A stretch of DNA of 63,050 nt. Origin: an uncultured Algibacter sp. (GTDB lineage Bacteria; Bacteroidota; Bacteroidia; Flavobacteriales; Flavobacteriaceae). Positions 53,726 to 61,739 of this stretch are shown in pieces. Position 1 is the stretch's first letter. Every line of letters starts with the position of its first letter. The stretch covers positions 1-63,050 of the forward strand of contig CALKXS010000012.1 of NCBI GenBank assembly GCA_938003745.1, in the 5' to 3' direction. Below the pieces are notes generated by a model. The model made no database searches, was not told the origin of the DNA, and was given only the letters and a program-made list of their open reading frames with translations. Made by a program: the position numbers and the translations under genes.

Positions 53726-54180
53726 CTAAATAAAATTCTTGTTCATTTTAAGTATACCTATTAACTCACCAGTAGAGGAAACACTCAACTTTTTTAATAT
53801 GTTTCTTCTATGAGTACCAACAGTATTAGAGCTAACACTAAGCTTATCAGCAATGATCTTACTTGAGTTATTTAAAACTAGTAACCATAAAATATCCCGT
53901 TCCCTATTCGTAATGCCATTAGACAACAACTTTTGAGAGTAGTTATTTAAAAAAATCATTTCATATTCATCTTTATTATTTAACAACTTAGCAAAAGTGC
54001 AAACCTTCATTTTAATATTAGAGTCCATGACTGTATAATATGCCAAACCTATAATAGGCTTTTCATCTTTATCGAAAGCCAAAAGGTATTGTATTTTGAA
54101 TAACATTTACATATTAGCCTTTAGCGTTCTTTAGACGATAATTCCAAGTATGATTCATTTTACTCCTATCTTCAAACTTG
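53726..54180 (-). pseudogene. LuxR-family regulator, 5'-truncated and frameshifted
   Basis: The 126-codon frame 54106-53726 encodes a C-terminal LuxR HTH (NGITNRERDILWLLVLNNSSKIIADKLSVSSNTVGTHRRNIL). Before it is the end of a PAS-like sensor part (FDKDEKPIIGLAYYTVMDS). Homologous text continues upstream in another frame as NHTWNYRLKNAKG, a stop, then YVIQNT, until about 54180. There the IS4-family remnant begins. The front of the protein is missing, so it is a remnant cut by the element. Confidence 0.7.
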
Positions 54181-54201
54181 ATTTCTTTTAATGTAAAAAT
54201 C

Positions 54202-54862
54202 CTAAGTACATGACAAAAACTGAAATATATTAGTATCATTTTGATTTTCAAAGTTTAGCAAAATACTAACTACAAAAGAGAGTCCATATTTAAAGATACT
54301 TTTGGCTTTTCTACCATGTTTTTTGATTGTAATAGGATGGATTTGATGCAAGTATATTCCAATTTTATAGCACCAAACAAAAGCAATCATTACCAGTAAA
54401 ATCAATTTTTCTATTCTTTCAATATCTTGTAAATGTGTTTTTTAAATATCAAAACCACTAGATGTCATGGCTTTAAAACACATTTCAATTTGCCAGCGTT
54501 GTTTGTATTCTTCTTGCGCTTTTTCGGGTTTATTGAACGATACCATAATCAAAAAATCTTGTTTCCCTTTTTTGTTATTGAGTTTACAACCTGATAAATA
54601 GCAAAGTTGTCCATTGATTTCTACAATCTTATTATAATATACGAACTCACTGGCTTTAAATCTAGTAAACAAGTGAGATGCCTTAATAATTTTGTCTTTA
54701 TGGGGAAGAAATACTTTGAAATTATTACGAATCCGAATATAATATTTAATATTTTCACGGTTAAGAAACTCCAACCATTGCTCTCCCACAAATTCTCTAT
54801 CTACTACTACTGATTGATTCAATAACTTGTTTTCCAAAAAGGCAAATAAACCTATTGAATGA
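54202..54862 (-). pseudogene. IS4-family transposase, 3' half, with nonsense codon
   Basis: The minus-strand frame gives VVVDREFVGEQWLEFLNREN (catalytic Asp region), YIRIRNNFKVF, KQRWQIEMCFKAMTSSGFDI (Glu region) then TAA at 54439-54441. It continues in frame as KTHLQDIERIEKLILLVMIAFVWCYKIG and KHGRKAKSIFKYGL to 54202. The matching 5' half is at 55396-55848, with the IS200/IS605-like element between them. Confidence 0.8.
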
Positions 54863-54864
54863 AC

Positions 54865-54889
54865 TACCTCGACCCAAGGGTGCGAGGTA
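54865..54889. repeat. IS200/IS605 right-end hairpin
   Basis: TACCTCG pairs with CGAGGTA and ACCC with GGGT, with an AA loop and one bulged G. It lies after the TnpA stop. Confidence 0.6.
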
Positions 54890-54900
54890 TCAAAAAAAAC

Positions 54901-55337
54901 TCAACTGCGAAGAATGTATCTTTTCATAGTTTTGATTATTTCCTTGTCCTTGAACATACTTCTTTATAACTTCTTCATTTGCATATTGACCTACAGTATT
55001 GATATAGTAACCGATTATCCGAAATTTCCCTCCCCACAAAAAAACGCTTTACCTCTGGATGCAATCTGAAAATCTCTCTTCCCGTCAAACTCTTAACTGT
55101 ATTTGTCATTTTTTTTGCTGACATCATCGGTACACTTTTAATTAAAAAATGGACGTGATATTCATCACAGCCTATTTATAAAAAATGAATCTCACAACGT
55201 GATGGTATTTCTAAACATGTATTTCGCAACGTTTCAGATACTTCTGGTGTCAAAACTTTTCGCCTATATTATATTGGGCAAACCAAATGATATAATAATA
55301 AACTTTTATTATTACTCTTATAAATATGATCACTCAT
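54901..55337 (-). pseudogene. tnpA: IS200-type TnpA (Y1 HUH transposase), disrupted
   Basis: From ATG 55337 on the minus strand the reading is SNNKSLLLYHLVCPI, stop, YRRKVLTPEVSETLRN, EIHFL, stop, IGCDEYHVHFLIKSVP. HVHFLI holds the HUH His pair. SAKKMTNTVKSLTGREIF follows, then a frameshift before the final YYINTVGQYANEEVIKKYVQ with the catalytic Tyr. Two stops and one frameshift make it inactive. Confidence 0.75.
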
Positions 55338-55369
55338 AGTCTCAAAAGTACATATCTTTACGCTACACT

Positions 55370-55383
55370 CGACGCAAGCGTCG
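55370..55383. repeat. IS200/IS605 left-end hairpin
   Basis: CGACGC-AA-GCGTCG, a perfect 6-bp stem about 33 bases before the TnpA start on its strand. Confidence 0.6.
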
Positions 55384-55395
55384 GGGAATTCTATT

Positions 55396-55848
55396 GATTA
55401 AATCGATACACTCCTCACTATTGGAGCTCCCCCTTTTATCAAGCATATTAAATAGCAACGGGAAGGCAACTGCTTTGTAAACAATGCCTAACATAAAAAT
55501 ATTGATATTGGTTTGTCCAAACTTCCAATTAGTTCTATCAATACTCAGTATGAGTTTACCTTGCTTGGGAAGTAGGATGAAAACAAGACGAGCAATAAGG
55601 TCTGCATCTAAATTGTAATTAGCAATAAAGGGCTGTATGCCTCTTAAAGAAGATTCACAGCTAGATTCGGTATCAAAAGCATTAGCTAGCTTTTCAAAAG
55701 TAACTGTTTGTAATTTGCATAGGGTGATTACAAAATGTGAAATGAATTTTAATCACGCTAAATTTATTTTTCCTTGTAAATGAGTGTTAAGGACTCGAGT
55801 TAATTCACTATTTTTAGTGATAACATTGGTTTTCTTTATTAGATACAT
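55396..55848 (-). pseudogene. IS4-family transposase, 5' half
   Basis: From ATG 55848 on the minus strand: YLIKKTNVITKNSELTRVLN, GKINLA, TGA stop, LKFISHFVITLCKLQTVTFEKL. Then come AFDTESSCESSLRGIQPFIA and SIDRTNWKFGQTNINIFML (first catalytic Asp), ending at EECIDLIN beside the IS200 insertion. Expected continuation (RFIGLFAFLENK) is found at the far side of the inserted element. Confidence 0.78.
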
Positions 55849-55949
55849 AAGTCAGAATTACCTACCTAATACACTAAAAATCAATGTCTTACATTAGTAA
55901 TCCAATACTTAATATATTGAAAATCAATAGGTTATTTTTTTGTAATGTA

Positions 55950-56622
55950 CTAAGAACAACTACTTAAAATTTCCAAGAAAAAAAGAAACAAGGTAGAAGA
56001 AATCACTTTAGATATGGCAAATTCCATGAAGCAGATTGCTAAACAATGTTTCCTTAAAGCAATACAAGTAACAGATCGTTTTCATGTACAAAAACTCGCT
56101 ATAGAAGCACTTCAAGATATCAGAATAAAACACCGATAGGAAGCTATAGATCAAGAAAATGAACAAATCAAAAAAGCTAAAGTTACCAAAAAAGAATTCA
56201 TCCCTGAAACTTTTTACAATGGAGACTCCATAAAGCAGTTATTGGCTAGAAGCAGATACTTACTCTACAAAGCTCCTAATAGCTGGACTCAAAATCAATA
56301 CATCAGATCGAAAATACTGTTCTAAAAATATCCCGATATTAAAAAAGCTTATAACCTAATACAAGGACTTAGAAATATATTCCATACGGCAACTTATACA
56401 AAACTAGCACATTGGTATAACGATGTAGAAAAATCAGGTTTCAATACGATAGCAAACGCCATAACTTTAAATTATAGATCAATCCTGAATTATTTCATCA
56501 ATAGAAGTACATATGTTTCAGTAGAATTTTTTAATGCTAAAATCAAAGCTTTTAGAGCACAATTCAGAGGTGTGAAAAATATAGAATTCTTTCTATTCAA
56601 ACTAACGCAAATTTTTGAATAA
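55950..56622 (+). pseudogene. ISL3-like transposase, C-terminal part with two stops
   Basis: One frame reads KVEEITLDMANSMKQIAKQC, IQVTDRFHVQKLAIEAL, then TAG (56137-56139) where Trp is expected, YNGDSIKQLLARSRYLLYKA, then TAA (56323-56325), and YPDIKKAYNLIQGLRNIFHT to TAA 56620. DRFHVQK and FFNAKIKAFRAQFRGVKNI are hallmarks of ISL3-type DDE transposases. The N-terminal zinc-finger part is absent. About 100 bases before it (55850-55949) hold no gene that I can see. Confidence 0.72.
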
Positions 56623-56704
56623 ACACAACAATTAGTCTTGATCCGTTGCTTTTATAAAGCGGAAAAAGAATTCACAAATAATGGGAAATACAAAACATTA
56701 TAAA

Positions 56705-56742
56705 TAAAAAAAACCTAATGACAAATCATCAGGTTTTTTTAA
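56705..56742. terminator. Terminator between the ISL3 remnant and tRNA-Val
   Basis: AAAAAAACCTAATGA and TCATCAGGTTTTTTT form a stem with one mismatch. It is flanked by A and T runs, so it can stop transcription from both sides, mainly of the tRNA on the minus strand. Confidence 0.7.
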
Positions 56743-56749
56743 ATTTTGT

Positions 56750-56823
56750 GGGCGACAAGGGATTCGAACCCCTGACCCCTTGGGTGTAAACCAAGTGCTC
56801 TGAACCAACTGAGCTAGTCGCCC
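56750..56823 (-). tRNA. tRNA-Val (anticodon TAC)
   Basis: The 74-base minus-strand sequence folds as a cloverleaf: acceptor GGGCGAC/GTCGCCC, D arm GCTC/GAGC, anticodon arm CTTGG-TTTACAC-CCAAG with anticodon TAC (reads GUA codons), and T arm with GGTTCGAATCC. CCA is not encoded. It is downstream of folC and read in the same direction. Confidence 0.95.
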
Positions 56824-56886
56824 TAATTATTAAGAGATGCAAATATACACTTGTTTTTAACATTGCAAAAGTTTTTTAAATAAAAA

Positions 56887-58104
56887 TTAAATTATTTCTG
56901 CTACAACAAAGGAGCTGCCTCCCACAAAAATAAAATCTGTGTCTTTTGCTTGTTTTACAGCTTCACTATATGCTTCATTTACAGACTTATATACTCTTCC
57001 ATACAAGCCTAAAGGAGAAAAAGCACTTTTTAATAAATGTGCATCCAATCCTCTAAAAATTTCTGGTTTACAAAAATAATATGTGGCTTTTCGAGGTAAT
57101 AACCCCATAATACTATTTAAATCTTTATCATTTACAACTCCAAAGACAATATGCAAGTCTTCAAAGTATTCATTTTGAAGCTGTTTCATGACATATTTCA
57201 AACCTTCTTTATTATGTCCTGTATCACAAACAATCTTTGGTTTTTCATTTAAAACCTGCCAACGTCCCAATAAACTTGTATTCTTTACAACGTTATTCAA
57301 ACCATCTTTAATATGGTTCTCTGTTATATTATATCCTTTCTTTTGAAGTATTTTAATTGACTCAACAACTGTCTTAATATTTTTAGGTTGATAAGAACCT
57401 TTTAAATCTGAAGAATAACTTTCTTTGACTTCCTTATCTGCAAAGACAATACTTGATTTATTTTTTTTAGCTAACCCTATAAAAACTGGAGCAGTTTCGT
57501 CTTGCGTTTCACCAATAACAACAGAAATATTAGGTTTAATTATTCCTCCTTTTTCATAAGCGATAGCATCTAAAGTACTCCCTAAAAACTGAGTATGATC
57601 TATTCCTATATTCGTAATGACAGAAACTTCGGGTGTTACGATATTTGTAGAATCTAATCGCCCCCCTAAACCAACTTCAATAACAGCTATATCAACTTTT
57701 TCATCTACAAAATATTCAAAAGCCATACCTACCGTCATTTCAAAAAAAGATAAATGATTCTGTTCAAAAAAAGTTTTATTTCTTTTTATAAAACCTATAA
57801 CAATCTTCTTACTTATAACTTCACCATTAATCTTAATACGCTCTCTGAAATCTTTTAAATGTGGAGAAGTATATAATCCAACCTTATAGCCTGCTTCTTG
57901 AAGAATTGAAGCAAACATATGACTAGATGAGCCTTTTCCATTTGTACCCGCTACATGAATAGATTTAAAGCCTCTTTCTGGGTTATTTAAATGATTAACT
58001 AATTTTATTGTATTGGATAAATCTGCTTTATAAGCTGTTTTACCAAGTTTTTGATACATGGGTATTTGAGAAAACATCCAATTAAGAGTATCTTGATACG
58101 TCAT
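56887..58104 (-). CDS. folC: Bifunctional folylpolyglutamate/dihydrofolate synthase
   Basis: The 405-residue FolC adds glutamate to dihydropteroate and to folates. ATP loop HVAGTNGKGSSSHM (53-60 for GTNGKGSS), YTSPHLKDFRERI, AVIEVGLGGRLDSTN and VCDTGHNKEGLKYVM are all present. Full length. It is 3 bases downstream of tonB in the exbB-exbD-tonB-folC operon, an unrelated function. Confidence 0.93.
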   Translation of the reverse strand: MTYQDTLNWMFSQIPMYQKLGKTAYKADLSNTIKLVNHLNNPERGFKSIHVAGTNGKGSSSHMFASILQEAGYKVGLYTSPHLKDFRERIKINGEVISKKIVIGFIKRNKTFFEQNHLSFFEMTVGMAFEYFVDEKVDIAVIEVGLGGRLDSTNIVTPEVSVITNIGIDHTQFLGSTLDAIAYEKGGIIKPNISVVIGETQDETAPVFIGLAKKNKSSIVFADKEVKESYSSDLKGSYQPKNIKTVVESIKILQKKGYNITENHIKDGLNNVVKNTSLLGRWQVLNEKPKIVCDTGHNKEGLKYVMKQLQNEYFEDLHIVFGVVNDKDLNSIMGLLPRKATYYFCKPEIFRGLDAHLLKSAFSPLGLYGRVYKSVNEAYSEAVKQAKDTDFIFVGGSSFVVAEII

Positions 58105-58107
58105 TTT

Positions 58108-58974
58108 TTATTGGCCTAAACTAAATTTAACTTCAACCCAACCAATTTGGGTACTAGGTGCTTTAGAATTTGCTGGCCACTTATGAGATAAAGCTGTTTT
58201 TTTAGCCGCTTCAAACAAACAAGATCCTCCAGTTGTTCCTTTCTTTCCTGGAATAGCTTTAACAACGTTTCCAGACCTATTTACATGAATCTCAACAACT
58301 ACTCTTCCTTCTTCTTGGCAGTCTGGTAAAACTTTAGAAAACGAAGCATTACCTCTACCTCCTAATCCATAACCCTTTCCTCCGCTTCCTGATCCTTTAC
58401 CTCCAAAATAACTAGGTGCGTAGGGATCTCCATCTAATTGACCTTTGTCACCTGCTTTATTATCGTTTCCTTCACCTCCAGTTTCTTCACCTTCAGATTT
58501 AGTTACTCCTCCTATTAAAGCATCTAACTTCTTCTTTTTTTCTTCTTGTTCACGTTTTACTTTAGACACTCTATCTGCTTCAGCTTTGGCTTTAGCATCT
58601 GCTGTTGCTTTTTCTTTGGCTATTGCCTTAGCTTTATTTGCTTCAGCCTCTTTTTGTTTTTTTATAGCTATAGCTTCGGAATTGTCTTCAGTTAACACCT
58701 CTTCTTTAACTTCTGATGTTTTTGCAGGCTCAATCTTTGGCACTTCAGGTTCTAACTGTTTTACAACCTCCTGCGGTTCAGATTTGATAAGTTTCTTAGG
58801 TTGAACGTTACCTTTACCAAAATTGGTTGTTCCAAAATTAACAGCAATACCATACTCTTCAGGTTCATCCAATTCAGGTGTTCCAACAACAAATAGTAGC
58901 AACAAAATGATAATCGAAATTAATGTAGTTATTTTTGCTGAATCTTTTTCGTGTTTTGTTTTAAAGTATTTCAT
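58108..58974 (-). CDS. tonB: TonB energy-transducing protein
   Basis: The 288-residue protein has an N-terminal anchor helix (LISIIILLLLFVVGTP), a proline/lysine-rich part and a long KEA-rich coiled stretch (about 105-150), then a Gly-rich linker (GGKGSGSGGKGYGLGGRG). It ends in a TonB-type domain (RVVVEIHVNRSGNVVKAIPG, WVEVKFSLGQ). It bridges ExbB-ExbD to outer-membrane receptors. Encoded after exbD with a 66-base gap. Confidence 0.85.
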   Translation of the reverse strand: MKYFKTKHEKDSAKITTLISIIILLLLFVVGTPELDEPEEYGIAVNFGTTNFGKGNVQPKKLIKSEPQEVVKQLEPEVPKIEPAKTSEVKEEVLTEDNSEAIAIKKQKEAEANKAKAIAKEKATADAKAKAEADRVSKVKREQEEKKKKLDALIGGVTKSEGEETGGEGNDNKAGDKGQLDGDPYAPSYFGGKGSGSGGKGYGLGGRGNASFSKVLPDCQEEGRVVVEIHVNRSGNVVKAIPGKKGTTGGSCLFEAAKKTALSHKWPANSKAPSTQIGWVEVKFSLGQ

Positions 58975-59040
58975 TGTTTAGAATTTCTCGATGTTATTCC
59001 GCTTAACTAAATAATCATTCAAAATGACAAATACATTACA

Positions 59041-59433
59041 TTAATTAGGTTTTACAGCTAAAATGACTTTAAACTTATTTCTATTAGCAATATCCATAAC
59101 CTTTACTACATTTTCTACAGGTACAGACTTTTCTGCTCTTAAAACTATAATCGGTTTATCTTGATTAGAAAGCGCAGCAAGTAATTCGTTTTCAAGAACA
59201 CTTATTCTCACTCGCTTTTGATCTATATAATAGGTTAAATTCCTTTTTATACTAACCGCTATCGATTTACTATTTTCACTTTTACCTTTACCATTAGGCA
59301 ATACAATATCTATTGCATTTGTTTTCGCTAATGTAGAAGCAATCATAAAAAATATAAGAAGCAGAAATACAATATCTGTCATTGATGACATATTGAACTC
59401 TGGTGTAACCTTATTTCTTCCTCTAAAGTTCAT
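59041..59433 (-). CDS. exbD: Biopolymer transporter ExbD
   Basis: The 130-residue protein has one N-terminal membrane helix with the proton-path Asp in MSSMTDIVFLLLIFFMIAS and a periplasmic domain (KPIIVLRAEKSVPVENVVKVM). Works with ExbB as a proton-driven motor. Gene starts one base after exbB. Confidence 0.93.
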   Translation of the reverse strand: MNFRGRNKVTPEFNMSSMTDIVFLLLIFFMIASTLAKTNAIDIVLPNGKGKSENSKSIAVSIKRNLTYYIDQKRVRISVLENELLAALSNQDKPIIVLRAEKSVPVENVVKVMDIANRNKFKVILAVKPN

Positions 59434-59434
59434 A

Positions 59435-60136
59435 TTATGTTGGCTCGTTTAAATGATCTAAAAACTCTAATGAATTAGCTTCCATTTGATATACCATCTT
59501 ATCTGTTCTCACAACTAAATGATTATATGCAATATAAGCTATAATACCAACTATTAAACCTGCAACGGTTGTTGTCATAGCTACATATAAACCACTTGCT
59601 AAAACATCCATTTCTATAGCCCCACCGGCATTAGCCAACTCGTATATAGCTAATATCATTCCAACAACTGTACCAAGAAATCCTATCATAGGAGCAGCTC
59701 CAGAAATTGTAGCTAATACGCTTACATTTTTTTCTAAACCATAAATTTCTAAACGTCCAGCGTTTTCTATTGCTGTATTAATATCTGCTAATGGTTTTCC
59801 AATTCTCGTAATTCCTTTACCTATTAATCTAGACACAGGCGAATTTACTTGAGTACACAACATTTGCGCCGAATCAATTTTACCATTACTAACATGGTCT
59901 TTAATTTGATTCATAAAATTGGGATCTACATTTGATCCCGCTTTAATAGCAAAAAGACGTTCAAAATAAATATAGATTGCTACAACAAGTAAAAGAAAAA
60001 GTATTGCAATAATAATTTGTCCTGCAATGCCACCACTGCTAATTAATTCAATAATAGATAATGTTTTTTCAGCTGGATGGCCATCTGTCAACACCTCTGT
60101 TCCTTCTTTTGTATTCTGTAGTATTGTACTTAGCAT
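59435..60136 (-). CDS. exbB: MotA/TolQ/ExbB proton channel protein
   Basis: The 233-residue protein has three membrane helices (IIIAILFLLLVVAIYIYFERLF; ISGAAPMIGFLGTVVGMI; LYVAMTTTVAGLIVGIIAYIAY), the ExbB hallmark being GAAPMIGFLGTVVGMI. First gene of the exbB-exbD-tonB-folC operon. Confidence 0.93.
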   Translation of the reverse strand: MLSTILQNTKEGTEVLTDGHPAEKTLSIIELISSGGIAGQIIIAILFLLLVVAIYIYFERLFAIKAGSNVDPNFMNQIKDHVSNGKIDSAQMLCTQVNSPVSRLIGKGITRIGKPLADINTAIENAGRLEIYGLEKNVSVLATISGAAPMIGFLGTVVGMILAIYELANAGGAIEMDVLASGLYVAMTTTVAGLIVGIIAYIAYNHLVVRTDKMVYQMEANSLEFLDHLNEPT

Positions 60137-60250
60137 ATAGTGTTAAATTTCTTTAATTTTTATAACGTTCAATTTTTTGTTTAAGTATAACAAAAACACC
60201 TGATTATTTGTTTTATTTTAAAACGACCAATCAAATGGTGTATTCTTGTC

Positions 60251-60264
60251 CTTCCGCGAAAGCG
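60251..60264. repeat. CTTCCGCGAAAGCG motif upstream of exbB
   Basis: A near-palindromic GC-rich motif in the nhaD-exbB gap (60137-60297). Same class as 14179, 40596 and 43102. The rest of this 161-base gap shows no gene. Confidence 0.45.
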
Positions 60265-60297
60265 AAAAAGGTATTTATTCTAATTAACTCTTATTAG

Positions 60298-61689
60298 TTA
60301 AAACAAAGTTCTTGTGATTAAAAAGACCAAGGCCCCTGCTAGGAAACCAACTAACGCTAACCAAGATATCTTTTTTATGTACCAGAAAAAATCTATTTTT
60401 TCCATCCCCATTGCAACAACTCCTGCAGCAGACCCTATAATTAACATGCTTCCACCTGTTCCTGCAGAATAAGCTATAAAATGCCAAAGTTGATCATCTA
60501 ATCCTTCACTAAACATTCCTAAACTGGCTGCTACTAGAGGTACATTATCAATTACTGCAGATCCAACTCCCAATAACAATACAACTAAATCTGAAATTTT
60601 CGTCCCTTCCATTTCGGTACCAATCATTGGAATACTTTCCTTTAACGTTGAAGCAAATCCAAATAAAGTTCCTAAAGATTCTAAAGCAGCAACTGCCATT
60701 AATATTCCTAAGAAAAATAATATACTTGGCAATTCAATTTTTGATAACGAATGATGAACAGGACTATGGTGGGCGTGAGCATCACTTTCAGCAGAGTCTG
60801 AATCGGACATACTAAATTTAGCACTACTATAAATTTCTGCAAAAATGGCTACAACACCTAAAGATAGCATCATTCCTACATATGGAGGTAAGTGAGTAAA
60901 TACTTTAAAGATTGGCACAAAAATTATAGCGCCTAACCCTAAATACAACATAGTTGTAGCAAATTCACTTTTTGGTTTTTCATCTTCTTCTTCAATATCT
61001 AATTCCCCTTTAAAAGCAGGTAAAAACGAAGCTATTAAAGCAGGCACAACCATACAAACTAATGATGGTAAAAATAAATACCCAAACAAATGGCCTGTTG
61101 AAACTTTACCTCCAATCCAAAGCATTGTTGTTGTTACATCTCCAATAGGTGAAAAAGCTCCACCAGCATTGGCAGCTATAATAATTAAACCAGCATACCA
61201 AATACGTACGTTTCTGTCTTTAACAATTTTTTGAAGAATAGAAATTAAAACAATTGTTGCTGTAAGATTATCAATAATAGCAGAAAGAATAAATGCTAAG
61301 ATTGAAAAAATCCAAAGGATCTTACTTTTCTTTTTTGTCTTAATAAAACTTTTAATTGTTGAAAAACCATCAAAATAATCTATGATTTCTACAATAGTCA
61401 TGGCTCCTAATAAGAACACAAGTATTTCTGCTGTTTTACCCAAATGATGTAAAAGAGTTTCCTCCATTAAATGCATCTTACTTTCATGATTTAATGAAGA
61501 AAAACCTTCAACTAAACCATGATTTGCTGAATCAAACCAACCAGAAAATGAATCGATTCCTAATGAAATTAATGCCCAACTTATCGCCATCATAACTAAG
61601 GCGGGGATTAATTTGTCAATTTTTAAATTGTGTTCTAATGTAATGGCTAAATATCCCATTACAAAAACAAGAATAATTGCTGCTTCCAT
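60298..61689 (-). CDS. nhaD: Na+/H+ antiporter of the NhaD type
   Basis: The 463-residue polytopic membrane protein has about 12 helices. IIDNLTATIVLISIL and AANAGGAFSPIGDVTTTMLWIGG match the NhaD ion-transport signature, and SAVIDNVPLVAASLGMF is the second half-repeat. A His/Ser-rich cytoplasmic loop (SAESDAHAHHSPVHHS) lies in the middle. It exports Na+ in exchange for protons, as expected for a marine cell. Confidence 0.9.
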   Translation of the reverse strand: MEAAIILVFVMGYLAITLEHNLKIDKLIPALVMMAISWALISLGIDSFSGWFDSANHGLVEGFSSLNHESKMHLMEETLLHHLGKTAEILVFLLGAMTIVEIIDYFDGFSTIKSFIKTKKKSKILWIFSILAFILSAIIDNLTATIVLISILQKIVKDRNVRIWYAGLIIIAANAGGAFSPIGDVTTTMLWIGGKVSTGHLFGYLFLPSLVCMVVPALIASFLPAFKGELDIEEEDEKPKSEFATTMLYLGLGAIIFVPIFKVFTHLPPYVGMMLSLGVVAIFAEIYSSAKFSMSDSDSAESDAHAHHSPVHHSLSKIELPSILFFLGILMAVAALESLGTLFGFASTLKESIPMIGTEMEGTKISDLVVLLLGVGSAVIDNVPLVAASLGMFSEGLDDQLWHFIAYSAGTGGSMLIIGSAAGVVAMGMEKIDFFWYIKKISWLALVGFLAGALVFLITRTLF

Positions 61690-61739
61690 AAATTAAATTT
61701 TAATAATTGTTTTTTAAAAATTAGTTTCAGTTTGTTTAT

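Larger units (their letters stand above)
54860..55395 (-). mobile_element. IS200/IS605-like element inserted in the IS4 transposase
   Basis: The element is bounded by two small hairpins: 54865-54889 (TACCTCG/CGAGGTA plus ACCC/GGGT) at its transposase 3' side, and 55370-55383 (CGACGC-AA-GCGTCG) at its 5' side. Such subterminal hairpins are recognised by the single-strand Y1 transposase TnpA. It has no terminal inverted repeats. The exact cleavage points were not determined; the outer limits are estimated from where the IS4 frame stops and resumes. Confidence 0.7.

Noticed and set aside
58445-58804. Ser/Ala-rich plus-strand frame opposite tonB
   Set aside because: It is an antisense shadow of the repetitive KEA and glycine-rich part of tonB.
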